A stretch of DNA of 7,696 bases from positions 1 through 7,696 of the forward strand of contig DCGS01000050.1 in NCBI GenBank assembly GCA_002314645.1, written 5' to 3'. Positions 1 to 6,448 of the stretch are shown here, one piece after another (positions within the stretch are counted from its first letter, which is position 1; the number at the start of each line of letters is the position of its first letter). Source of the stretch: Ruminococcaceae bacterium UBA1772 (GTDB lineage: Bacteria; Bacillota; Clostridia; Oscillospirales; Acutalibacteraceae). The position numbers and the translations under genes are program-made. Below the pieces are notes generated by a model. That model did no database searches. It worked only from the letters and a program-made list of their open reading frames with translations, and had not been told where the DNA came from.

Positions 1-1
1 C

Positions 2-337
2 TTCTGGATTAGAGGTTGTGGTGAGGTTAACAACCTTGCATTCAGACTTCTCATTGCCATGATGCCAACACTTCCAGGTCAGTTTGACCTTCCAAACTTC
101 CCAATGATATTTGCTGGAATGGCAAGAAAGTATTTTGTTAAGCTCTATATGGCAGCAAAGGGTACTCCAACAGAACCAAACTTTGATGCATATGATGACG
201 GCTTATTTACAATTCCAGAACTTCAAGAGAAAAATCTTGATGTCGACTGGGTAGAGGCTCCAGTGCCTAAACTTACATTAGATCAGAGAATTGAAGCAGT
301 AAAAGGCGTAAGATTTATTGCTAAATTCCTATTCTAA
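2..337 (+). CDS. DUF362-type protein, C-terminal fragment (5' end outside window)
   Basis: Open reading frame running in from the left edge without a start; 111 residues and a TAA stop are visible. The ATG at 59 is internal, because the 19 codons before it (WIRGCGEVNNLA and following) align without gaps to the complete DUF362-type protein at 976-2646. By hand alignment about 72 of 111 residues are identical. Shared blocks include WIRGCGEVNNLA, MMPTLPGQ, GMARKY, GTPTEP and DWVEAP, and the protein ends in a similar basic/aromatic tail (VRFxAxFxF). The Cys of the RGCGEV block, part of a proposed metal site in the paralogue, is kept. Only the C-terminal region is present, so the DUF362 core itself is inferred from the paralogue. 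The biochemical role is unknown. The next gene starts 24 bases after the stop, which suggests one operon. The frame is intact, so this is a window truncation and not a pseudogene. Confidence 0.85.
   Translation, partial: FWIRGCGEVNNLAFRLLIAMMPTLPGQFDLPNFPMIFAGMARKYFVKLYMAAKGTPTEPNFDAYDDGLFTIPELQEKNLDVDWVEAPVPKLTLDQRIEAVKGVRFIAKFLF
14..39 (+). repeat. Copy 1 of a 26-base direct repeat within the two DUF362-type genes
   Basis: Identical base for base to 2323-2348. It encodes the GCGEVNNLA block of both paralogues and reflects gene duplication or strong conservation, not a mobile element. Confidence 0.75.
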
Positions 338-349
338 GATATATTTTAT

Positions 350-355
350 GAGGTG
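350..355 (+). promoter_or_regulatory. Ribosome binding site that decides the start of membrane protein A
   Basis: GAGGTG lies 6 bases before ATG 362. An in-frame GTG at 353-355 is the second half of this site and so is unlikely to be the start codon. Confidence 0.7.
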
Positions 356-361
356 ATAAAA

Positions 362-640
362 ATGAAAAAGTTAATTTGTACAATTATTGCAAAGCTTGAG
401 TACATAGACTATGCTCTTGTAATCGTTCTTTGGGCAATTGGTGCAGTTCTCACAATTGTTGGTTTCCCTTGGATTACACTTGGCATTGTTGCTATGCACG
501 CTACTGAGCTCGTTACTATTGGCCTTAAGGCTGGTAAAAGAGGCGGCGAAGGAATGCTCTACAGCATTGCAATGTGCATGATGTTCGGATTCACTTGGTG
601 GGTACCACTCAAGATGAAGACAAATCAGTTTGATTTCTAA
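362..640 (+). CDS. Small three-helix membrane protein A (paralogue of the next gene)
   Basis: 92 residues starting MKKLICTIIAK. Three hydrophobic segments are visible at about residues 17-34, 36-55 and 67-83, so it is probably an integral membrane protein. A His and Glu lie inside the second segment (MHATE, 45-49), and the third carries YSIAMCMMFGFTWW followed by VPLK (67-84). The same pattern recurs in the next protein: MHxxE, then YSIxMCMxFGFTWWxPLK, gap-free over at least 40 residues. ATG at 362 is preferred over an in-frame GTG at 353, because that GTG lies inside the Shine-Dalgarno sequence GAGGTG. I do not recognise the family and assign no function. Conserved polar residues in the helices (His, Glu, Cys, Trp) could bind a ligand or partner, but that is inference. 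It sits between two DUF362-type genes, with gaps of 24 and 21 bases, so it is likely co-expressed with them. Confidence 0.8.
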   Translation: MKKLICTIIAKLEYIDYALVIVLWAIGAVLTIVGFPWITLGIVAMHATELVTIGLKAGKRGGEGMLYSIAMCMMFGFTWWVPLKMKTNQFDF

Positions 641-661
641 TAAATTAAGGGGAATAGAATT

Positions 662-979
662 ATGGTTCAAGCAATTCAGTATCTTATTTGCGGAATCCTT
701 TGGATGGTTAGTTCCGTAATCACAATTTGGAAGAAAAATCCAATTGGTATTATCATCCTTGCTCTTATGCACGGTGCAGAAGCTGTTATCATCGGTGTTA
801 AGACAGGACTTAAATATGGTAAGAAACTTCCATATTCAATTGTTATGTGCATGACATTTGGTTTCACATGGTGGCTTCCACTTAAGAAGCAGATCGAAGC
901 TGAAACATTTACTGATGATGATTTCATCAGAAGACCAGATGACTGCATTGTAGATGGAAAAGGAGGACTTGTAAGATGA
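662..979 (+). CDS. Small three-helix membrane protein B (paralogue of the previous gene)
   Basis: 105 residues. Hydrophobic segments fall at about 4-23, 27-46 and 58-74. It shares with membrane protein A the MHxxE motif (36-40), an IGxKxG block after it, and YSIVMCMTFGFTWW followed by LPLK (58-75), without gaps between the motifs. Unlike A it has a hydrophilic tail of about 30 residues (76-105) with an acidic run (TDDDF) and a late Cys (residue 95). The start at 662 is preceded by AAGGGGAA (647-654). The stop codon overlaps the start of the DUF362-type gene in an ATGA, so translation of the two is probably coupled, which argues that the products are made in proportion and may interact. The last codons also encode the strong ribosome binding site of the next gene. 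Family and function are not recognised. Confidence 0.82.
   Translation: MVQAIQYLICGILWMVSSVITIWKKNPIGIIILALMHGAEAVIIGVKTGLKYGKKLPYSIVMCMTFGFTWWLPLKKQIEAETFTDDDFIRRPDDCIVDGKGGLVR
961..966 (+). promoter_or_regulatory. Strong Shine-Dalgarno of the full-length DUF362-type gene
   Basis: A full AGGAGG consensus lies 9 bases before ATG 976, inside the end of the upstream coding region. It supports the 976 start and suggests high translation. Confidence 0.7.
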
Positions 980-2646
980 GTGCTACTTATGAAAAGAACG
1001 CAGTAGTAATTACTCCTGCTCCAGAACTTAACTACTTCCACAACTATGTACAGCTTCCATACGACTACGGTCGTCCATCATACGAAGCTCGTGCAGACGT
1101 TAAGGCTATTAAGGCTACAGTTAGAAAGAGCCTTGATGATCTTGATAAGGCTACTGGTTGGAAAGCAAAATTCCGTGGCCAGAAGGTTCTTATTAAGCCA
1201 AACCTCGTTTTTGTAACTCCAAAGACAGGATATCGTTACAACTATGATATCCCACAGACAACTGACCCTCGTGTATTCGATGCTACAATGGAAGTTCTTT
1301 CAGAACTTTGCCCAGATATCGTTATCGGTGAAGGTTCAGGTCTTGTAACTTGGACATATTGTAAGATGGCAGGTTATGACCGTATTGCTAAGAAGTACGG
1401 TGCTAAACTTGTATTCTTTGAAGAAGAAGCTATTGATCGTTACTTCTGCCCACACGCTGAGTGCGGCCAGGAAGTATTCGTTCCAAAGAGCATTTCAGAA
1501 GTAATCCGCGGTGAAAGACTTTACGTTTCTCATCCAAAGATGAAATGTAACATCTACACAGGTGTTACACTTGGCTTCAAGAACGCTATGGGTACATTCT
1601 CATGTAACATGCGTTACAGAAACCACACATGGCAGATTGATAAGAAGCTCTCTGACCTTCTTTATCTCTTCAAGCCAGACCTTACAGTTGTTGATGGTAT
1701 CATCGGCGGTGAAGGTAACACTCCAGGACCAAACGATCCTGTTATCATGGATACTATTGTTACAGGTACAAACTCAGTTGAAGTTGACCGTGTTGTAACA
1801 GAAATGATGGGCTTCGATCCTAACAAGAATAAGCTCCTCATTGAAGCTGGTAAGCGTGGATTCGGCGATCCAAACACTGAAGTTATTGGTGAGAAGAAGA
1901 TCGTTCACTTCCGTCCAGCTGAGCAGACACTCCTTTCAGAGCGTGTTCATAAGAACTGGCCAGGAGTTAAGCTCTATGTTGGTCATACAAATGACCGTGC
2001 TCCTAAGCTTGAAAAGCTTGAAGGTAACTCACACGAGTTCGTAGAAGCAATGGAAGCTACTTGCGGTGGCGGATGTATTGCTTCAATGGGTACAACTCTT
2101 GAAGTTATGTTCGCTTCTTATACATACCCACTCAACAAGAACAGAAAGCTCAACGTTATTGTTGGCCCTGGTGCTGAGAAAGATGGCGTTAAATACTGGG
2201 TAGGCGAAGACGGTAAGGCTTACACACTCAGAGAACTTGAGGAAATGAGAGGCATTACAGTTGTTTGCGGTGAGTGTTCAGCTCCTGCTAAGTCAGCTGC
2301 TACTCCATTCCTTTGGATCCGTGGTTGTGGTGAGGTTAACAACCTTGCTGCTCGTTTCGCAGTTGCTATGATGCCAACTCTTCCAGGACAGGTTGACTTA
2401 CACTATGCTCCACTTATTGTTACTGGTATGGCTAGAAAGTATGTAATTAAGGTAGCTAAGGCTGCTCTTGGTACTCCAACAGAGCCACACTTCGACGCAT
2501 ACTCAGACAGAGTTTACACAATTCCTGAGTACGTTGAGAAGAACATCCAGGAAGACTGGGTTGAAGCTCCAATTCCAAAGCTTTCATTTGAAGACAGAAT
2601 TCAGGCTATTAAGGACGTTCGTTTCTTCGCAAACTTCATGTTCTAA
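976..2646 (+). CDS. DUF362-type protein with C-terminal Cys clusters
   Basis: 556 residues, complete. The N-terminal half looks like the DUF362 family: KVLIKPNLV (70-78), a conserved turn GYRYNYDIPQTTDP (85-98), HPKMKCNIYTGVTLGFKNAMGTF (186-208), and VVDGIIGGEGNTPGPNDPV (238-256) followed by VEVDRVVTEMMGFDP (268-282). The usual ferredoxin-like 4Fe-4S module of many family members is not seen. Instead the C-terminal part has CGGGC (363-367), CGEC (431-434) and Cys451 (RGCGEV), a possible metal or Fe-S site. No signal peptide or membrane helix is evident, so it is probably cytoplasmic, perhaps peripheral to the co-encoded membrane proteins. The reaction is unknown. The start is set by AGGAGG and the ATGA overlap with the gene before; a terminator follows. 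Codon use is strongly biased (CGT, GGT, GTT, AAC, TTC), unlike the upstream paralogue fragment, which suggests high expression. The DUF362 assignment rests on recalled motifs and not on a profile search. Confidence 0.8.
   Translation: MSATYEKNAVVITPAPELNYFHNYVQLPYDYGRPSYEARADVKAIKATVRKSLDDLDKATGWKAKFRGQKVLIKPNLVFVTPKTGYRYNYDIPQTTDPRVFDATMEVLSELCPDIVIGEGSGLVTWTYCKMAGYDRIAKKYGAKLVFFEEEAIDRYFCPHAECGQEVFVPKSISEVIRGERLYVSHPKMKCNIYTGVTLGFKNAMGTFSCNMRYRNHTWQIDKKLSDLLYLFKPDLTVVDGIIGGEGNTPGPNDPVIMDTIVTGTNSVEVDRVVTEMMGFDPNKNKLLIEAGKRGFGDPNTEVIGEKKIVHFRPAEQTLLSERVHKNWPGVKLYVGHTNDRAPKLEKLEGNSHEFVEAMEATCGGGCIASMGTTLEVMFASYTYPLNKNRKLNVIVGPGAEKDGVKYWVGEDGKAYTLRELEEMRGITVVCGECSAPAKSAATPFLWIRGCGEVNNLAARFAVAMMPTLPGQVDLHYAPLIVTGMARKYVIKVAKAALGTPTEPHFDAYSDRVYTIPEYVEKNIQEDWVEAPIPKLSFEDRIQAIKDVRFFANFMF
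2323..2348 (+). repeat. Copy 2 of the 26-base direct repeat
   Basis: Identical to 14-39 and in the same reading frame of the paralogous gene. The copies are about 2.3 kb apart, so homologous exchange between them would delete the two small membrane protein genes. Confidence 0.75.
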
Positions 2647-2664
2647 TAACTTAAAAGTAAATTT

Positions 2665-2697
2665 GAACCTGGTCTTTTTAGACCAGGTTCTTTTTTT
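2665..2697 (+). terminator. Rho-independent terminator of the DUF362/membrane protein operon
   Basis: Perfect 10-bp stem (GAACCTGGTC at 2665-2674 with GACCAGGTTC at 2681-2690), 6-base loop, and seven T residues at 2691-2697. It lies 18 bases after the stop of the DUF362-type gene and separates it from the leucine operon. Confidence 0.95.
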
Positions 2698-2719
2698 GTT
2701 AAATAGTGTAATATTTTTC

Positions 2720-2749
2720 TTGACAATCATATAATGTATGTAGTATTAT
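2720..2749 (+). promoter_or_regulatory. Promoter of the leu/ilv operon (housekeeping sigma type)
   Basis: TTGACA at 2720-2725 (perfect -35), 18-base spacer, TATTAT at 2744-2749 (5 of 6 to the -10 consensus). A start of transcription near 2756 would put the T-box leader immediately at the 5' end of the RNA. A TATAAT at 2730-2735 lies only 4 bases after the -35 box and cannot pair with it. Confidence 0.75.
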
Positions 2750-2960
2750 CTTTGCAACAAGTTTAAAGGCTGTGAAGGGAAACAAGCCATATTCAGCGTT
2801 TACAGAGAGTTGTCGGTTATGTGCAAGACAATAACAAGTATATGGTATAACTCGTCCCGGAGCCGTCGGCTGAAAAGACATTTTGTTAATAGGTTAGACC
2901 GGGTTCTCCCGTTATAGAGAAGCATGTTGATTGACGTGCATGAGAGGGTATTATTACCAA

Positions 2961-3000
2961 AAAAGAGTGGTACCGCGGAAATATGTTTTTCGTCTCTTTT
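2961..3000 (+). promoter_or_regulatory. T-box antiterminator
   Basis: AAAAGAG 2961-2967 pairs with CTCTTTT 2994-3000, and GCGGAAA 2975-2981 pairs with TTTTTCGT 2987-2993 (allowing wobble). Between the two helices, on the 5' strand, lies the 7-base bulge TGGTACC (2968-2974) that captures the tRNA 3' end. This is the classic antiterminator geometry. Its 3' strand is shared with the terminator. Confidence 0.85.
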
Positions 3001-3045
3001 ATTCTAAAATGTATTTTTGAGCATTTTGGGGTAAAAGATTTTTTT
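2995..3045 (+). terminator. T-box leader terminator, exclusive with the antiterminator
   Basis: TCTTTTATTCTAAAATG (2995-3011) pairs over 17 positions, three of them G-T wobbles, with 3022-3038. The loop is 10 bases and seven T residues follow (3039-3045). Bases 2995-3000 are also the 3' strand of the antiterminator, so only one structure can form. It lies 26 bases before the leuA start. Confidence 0.88.
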
Positions 3046-3071
3046 ATACCCAAAATCAGAAAGGAACAGTT

Positions 3072-4739
3072 ATGAAGGGTTTTGAAAAGTACACAAGACA
3101 ATTCCACCAACCTCCAGTAGTTACAATGGATTGGGCTAAGAAAGAATATATTGAAAAGGCTCCAACATGGTGTAGCGTTGACCTTAGAGATGGTAACCAG
3201 GCACTTATTATTCCAATGAGTCTTGAAGAGAAACTTGAATTCTGGAAGGTTCTCGTAGATGTAGGATTTAAGGAAATTGAAATTGGTTTCCCAGCTGCAT
3301 CTGAAACAGAGTATGAATTCTGCAGAACACTTATTGAAAACAATATGATTCCAGACGATGTAACAATTCAGGTTTTAACTCAGTCAAGAGAGCATATCAT
3401 TAAGAAGACTTTTGAGGCTCTTGAAGGCTGCAAGAATGCAATTGTACATCTTTACAACTCAACATCTGTTGCACAGCGTGAACAGGTATTTAGAAAGAGT
3501 AAGGAAGAAATAAAGCAAATTGCAATTGATGGTGCAATTCTTTGCCAAAAGTATAAGGAGCAGGCTAAGGGTAATATTCGTTTCGAGTATTCTCCAGAAA
3601 GCTTTACAGGTACTGAGCCAGAATATGCTTTAGAAGTATGTAATGCTGTATCTGAAATCTGGAAGCCAACTCCAGAAAATAAGGTTATTTATAACCTCCC
3701 TGTAACTGTTGAGCATTCAATGCCTCACATTTATGCTAACCAAATTGAGTACATGCATAAAAACCTTAATTATAGAGATGGCGTTATCATTTCTCTTCAT
3801 CCACACAATGACCGTGGATGTGGCGTAGCCGACACGGAAATGGGTATTCTTGCAGGCGCTGACCGCGTTGAGGGAACACTCTTCGGCAACGGTGAAAGAA
3901 CTGGTAATGCAGATATTATTACAATTGGTATGAATATGTATTCTCAGGGCGTAGATCCAGAGCTTGACTTCTCAGACATTCCTGCACTTGTTGAAGTGTA
4001 TGAGAAGGTAACTAGAATGACTGTAAACGAGCGTTCACCTTATGCAGGTCAGCTTGTATTCTCAGCATTCAGTGGCTCACATCAGGATGCTATTGCAAAG
4101 GGAATGAAATATAGAGAAGAAAAGGGCACTAACATTTGGACAGTTCCTTATCTTCCAATTGACCCAACAGACGTAGGCCGTGACTATGACGCAGACGTAA
4201 TTAGAATTAATTCACAGTCTGGTAAGGGCGGTATTGGTTATATTCTTGAAACTCAGTTTAACTATGTTCTTCCAAAGAAGATGAAGGAAGACTTCGGCTA
4301 CATGGTTAAGGATGTTTCAGACCACGAACACAGAGAACTTCAGCCAAATGAAGTATTTGATATTTTCAAGAAGGCATATGTAAATATTGACTCTACTCTT
4401 AAAGTGCTTGAATCGCACTTCGTACAGAATGAAGACGAGACAATTACAGCTACTGTTCGAGTGACATACGCTGGCGAGGAAAAGACAGTCGTCGGAGACG
4501 GTAATGGTAGACTTGATGCTGTAAGTAACGCAATCAAGTCAGTTATTGGAGAAGTATATACACTCGAGAGCTACAACGAGCATGCCATTTCAGAAAAGAC
4601 AGACTCAATGGCTGTTTGTTATGTTGGAATTAAGAATGTTGAAGGAAAGCACGTATTTGGTGTAGGTGAACACACAGATATTATTGTTTCTTCAATTAAG
4701 GCTCTTGTCAGTGCAATTAACAGACTTCTCATGGACTAA
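3072..4739 (+). CDS. leuA: 2-isopropylmalate synthase, long form
   Basis: 555 residues. Condenses acetyl-CoA with 2-ketoisovalerate to 2-isopropylmalate, the first committed step of leucine synthesis; cytoplasmic. TIM-barrel catalytic domain at about residues 25-310: SVDLRDGNQ (35-43) with the DxRDG catalytic/metal motif, SLHPHNDRG (241-249) with the HxH metal ligands, and GTLFGNGERTGN (268-279). The linker region has GSHQDAIAKG (335-344) and SGKGGIGY (383-390). The C-terminal leucine-binding regulatory domain (about 430-555) includes GDGNGRLDAVSNAI (475-488). Size and the PTWCSVDLRDGNQAL block match the long class of the family (as in actinobacteria and yeast) rather than the shorter class. 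The start has AAGGA at 3061-3065, six bases away. As first gene after the T-box terminator it is directly under tRNA-Leu control; the regulatory domain predicts feedback inhibition by leucine as well. leuB, leuC and leuD are not in the window. Confidence 0.96.
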   Translation: MKGFEKYTRQFHQPPVVTMDWAKKEYIEKAPTWCSVDLRDGNQALIIPMSLEEKLEFWKVLVDVGFKEIEIGFPAASETEYEFCRTLIENNMIPDDVTIQVLTQSREHIIKKTFEALEGCKNAIVHLYNSTSVAQREQVFRKSKEEIKQIAIDGAILCQKYKEQAKGNIRFEYSPESFTGTEPEYALEVCNAVSEIWKPTPENKVIYNLPVTVEHSMPHIYANQIEYMHKNLNYRDGVIISLHPHNDRGCGVADTEMGILAGADRVEGTLFGNGERTGNADIITIGMNMYSQGVDPELDFSDIPALVEVYEKVTRMTVNERSPYAGQLVFSAFSGSHQDAIAKGMKYREEKGTNIWTVPYLPIDPTDVGRDYDADVIRINSQSGKGGIGYILETQFNYVLPKKMKEDFGYMVKDVSDHEHRELQPNEVFDIFKKAYVNIDSTLKVLESHFVQNEDETITATVRVTYAGEEKTVVGDGNGRLDAVSNAIKSVIGEVYTLESYNEHAISEKTDSMAVCYVGIKNVEGKHVFGVGEHTDIIVSSIKALVSAINRLLMD

Positions 4740-4765
4740 TAAATTGCACTTGGGGATGTGACATA

Positions 4766-6448
4766 ATGAAACTTACTGGTTCACAAATAGTAGTAGAGAC
4801 ATTAATTGAACAGGGCGTAAAAGATGTTTTTGGATATCCTGGTGGTCAGGTTATTAACCTCTATGATGCTCTCTATGAATATAAAGATAAAATCAACCAT
4901 ATTTTAACAGCTCATGAGCAGGGTGCTGCTCATGCTGCTGACGGTTATGCTAGAGCAACAGGCGGTGTAGGTGTTGTTATTGCAACCTCTGGTCCTGGCG
5001 CTACAAACCTTGTTACAGGTATTGCTACAGCAATGCTTGACTCAGTTCCACTTATTGCTATTACTGGAAACGTACCACAAAACCTTATTGGTAAGGACAG
5101 CTTCCAGGAAATAGATATTACAGGTATTACTCTTCCTATTACAAAGCACAACTTCTTTGTACATGATGTAAATGATCTTGCCGACACAATTCGTGAGGCA
5201 ATTCAAATTGCAACATCAGGAAGACCAGGACCTGTACTTGTAGATATTCCAAAGGATATTCAAATTTCCTTTGCTGAATATGAAAGAAAGCCAATTGTTG
5301 AAAAGTTCCCAACAGTTATGCCAAAGCCTGAAAAGGTAAAGCGTGCTGCTGAAATTATCAACGGTAAGAAGAGACCTTACATTTACATAGGCGGCGGTGT
5401 TATTTCATCTAACACTTCAAAGCAGGTTTTAGAGCTTGCAGAGAAAATAGATGGTGTAATTGGATGCTCACTTATGGGTATTTCTGCAATCCCAACAAAT
5501 GAGCCTCGTTTCCTTGGAATGGAAGGTATGCATGGTCATTATGCATCTTCAATGGCTCAGAATACTGCAGACGTAATTATTGCAATTGGTGTACGTTTCA
5601 GTGACAGAGCAACAGGTAACGTATCTAAGTTCGCAAGAAAAGCAGACATTATTCACATTGATGTTGACTTTGCTGAAATTAGTAAAAACGTTGAGGCTCA
5701 GCTCGGTATTCGTGGAGACCTTTCTGTAACACTTGACATGCTCATTAATGAAGTTGAAAAGAAAGAGCGTCCAAAGTGGATGGATACAGTTAGAATGCTC
5801 CGTGAGCAGGAGGCTGAAACAACAGACGTAGGTGTAGGCCTTACACCAAACGCATTAATAAATGAAATTAACCTCATTAAAGATGGTGACACAGTTGTTG
5901 CTACAGACGTAGGTCAGCATCAAATGTGGACTGCACAGTTCTTAAACGTTAGTACTCCAAGAACATTCATTTCAAGTGGTGGACTTGGTACTATGGGCTT
6001 TGGTATGGGTGCAGCAATTGGTGCAGCAACAGCCACAGGTAAGAAGACAGTTCTTGTAACTGGTGACGGTTCATTTGGTATGAACTTAAATGAACTTGTA
6101 ACAGCAGTAACCTTCAAGGTTCCTCTTACAATTGTTGTTATGAATAACAAGGTTCTTGGAATGGTTCGTCAGTGGCAGACACTTTTCTTTGATGAACACT
6201 ATTCAAATACTGACCTTAAGGACAGATATGTTGACTATGTAAAGCTTGCCGAGGCATTTGGTGCTAAGGGTACAGTTGCTACAACTGTTGACGAGTTTAG
6301 AAAAGCATTTAAAGATGCTTACAACTCAGACGGTGTCAACATTATTGACTGTAAAATAGACAAGGATGAATTCGTTCTTCCTATGCTTCCTCCAGGAGGA
6401 GCAATTGATGATATGATTACATCAACTCCGAAAGGCGGTGAGTGCTAA
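4766..6448 (+). CDS. ilvB: Acetolactate synthase large (catalytic) subunit
   Basis: 560 residues. Thiamine-diphosphate enzyme that joins two pyruvates to 2-acetolactate (valine/leucine) or pyruvate and 2-ketobutyrate to 2-aceto-2-hydroxybutyrate (isoleucine). N-terminal ThDP domain with the catalytic Glu in AHEQGAAHAADGYAR (49-63) and SGPGATNLVTG (75-85); a central FAD-binding region (about 190-340) with GVRFSDRATG (275-284); C-terminal ThDP domain with QHQMWTAQ (384-391), GDGSFGMN (433-440) and NN (460-461), the GDG-NN cofactor motif, then GMVRQWQ (465-471). The ilvN gene next to it and the FAD-type middle domain favour the anabolic enzyme over the catabolic, FAD-independent form. It starts 26 bases after leuA behind a modest GGGGATGTG site, with no promoter between, so it is co-transcribed. 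The stop codon overlaps the ilvN start by one base (TAATG). Confidence 0.97.
   Translation: MKLTGSQIVVETLIEQGVKDVFGYPGGQVINLYDALYEYKDKINHILTAHEQGAAHAADGYARATGGVGVVIATSGPGATNLVTGIATAMLDSVPLIAITGNVPQNLIGKDSFQEIDITGITLPITKHNFFVHDVNDLADTIREAIQIATSGRPGPVLVDIPKDIQISFAEYERKPIVEKFPTVMPKPEKVKRAAEIINGKKRPYIYIGGGVISSNTSKQVLELAEKIDGVIGCSLMGISAIPTNEPRFLGMEGMHGHYASSMAQNTADVIIAIGVRFSDRATGNVSKFARKADIIHIDVDFAEISKNVEAQLGIRGDLSVTLDMLINEVEKKERPKWMDTVRMLREQEAETTDVGVGLTPNALINEINLIKDGDTVVATDVGQHQMWTAQFLNVSTPRTFISSGGLGTMGFGMGAAIGAATATGKKTVLVTGDGSFGMNLNELVTAVTFKVPLTIVVMNNKVLGMVRQWQTLFFDEHYSNTDLKDRYVDYVKLAEAFGAKGTVATTVDEFRKAFKDAYNSDGVNIIDCKIDKDEFVLPMLPPGGAIDDMITSTPKGGEC
6437..6442 (+). promoter_or_regulatory. Ribosome binding site that decides the ilvN start
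   Basis: GGTGAG, part of AGGCGGTGAG in the last codons of ilvB, lies 5 bases before ATG 6448. An in-frame GTG at 6442 overlaps this site and is therefore unlikely as start. Confidence 0.6.

Larger units (their letters stand above)
2756..3045 (+). ncRNA. T-box leader, predicted tRNA-Leu sensor (CUC specifier)
   Basis: A cis-acting transcript leader that binds uncharged tRNA and decides between termination and read-through. Stem I base: GGCT 2768-2771 with AGCC 2861-2864, and GGGA 2777-2780 with TCCC 2855-2858. Above the specifier loop, CCATAT 2787-2792 pairs with ATATGG 2840-2845. The loop strand TATAACTCG holds CTC at 2851-2853, a leucine codon followed by a purine. AGAGAG is at 2804-2809, and a distal stem TTGTC/GACAA spans 2810-2831. 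A Stem III candidate is GCATG 2922-2926 with CGTGC 2935-2939, and a small CGGG/CCCG hairpin at 2900-2911 may belong to the Stem II region. The T-box GAGTGGTACCGCG is at 2965-2977; its UGGU can pair with the ACCA end of tRNA-Leu (discriminator A). Leucine specificity is inferred from the codon position and the leuA gene downstream. The exact 5' end is estimated. Confidence 0.93.

Noticed and set aside
59..64. ATG at 59 or 62 as the start of a short 92-codon gene
   Set aside because: The frame is open upstream to the window edge and the extra residues match the paralogue, so the gene begins outside.
353..361. GTG at 353 as start of membrane protein A
   Set aside because: It is part of the GAGGTG ribosome binding site; ATG 362 has the right spacing.
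371..1041. Minus-strand open frames of 121 and 133 codons opposite the small membrane protein genes
   Set aside because: No ribosome binding site, implausible composition, and strong plus-strand paralogy; they are shadows. The other minus-strand and out-of-frame open frames in the window were dismissed the same way.
2730..2735. TATAAT as -10 box of the leu operon promoter
   Set aside because: Only 4 bases follow the TTGACA, and no usable -35 box lies 16-18 bases upstream of it.
2699..3110. Possible small minus-strand genes in the leader region
   Set aside because: The DNA is fully explained by the promoter and T-box structures, and no start signals are seen.
6442..6447. GTG at 6442 as start of ilvN
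   Set aside because: It overlaps the ribosome binding site; ATG 6448 in the TAATG junction with ilvB is better placed.
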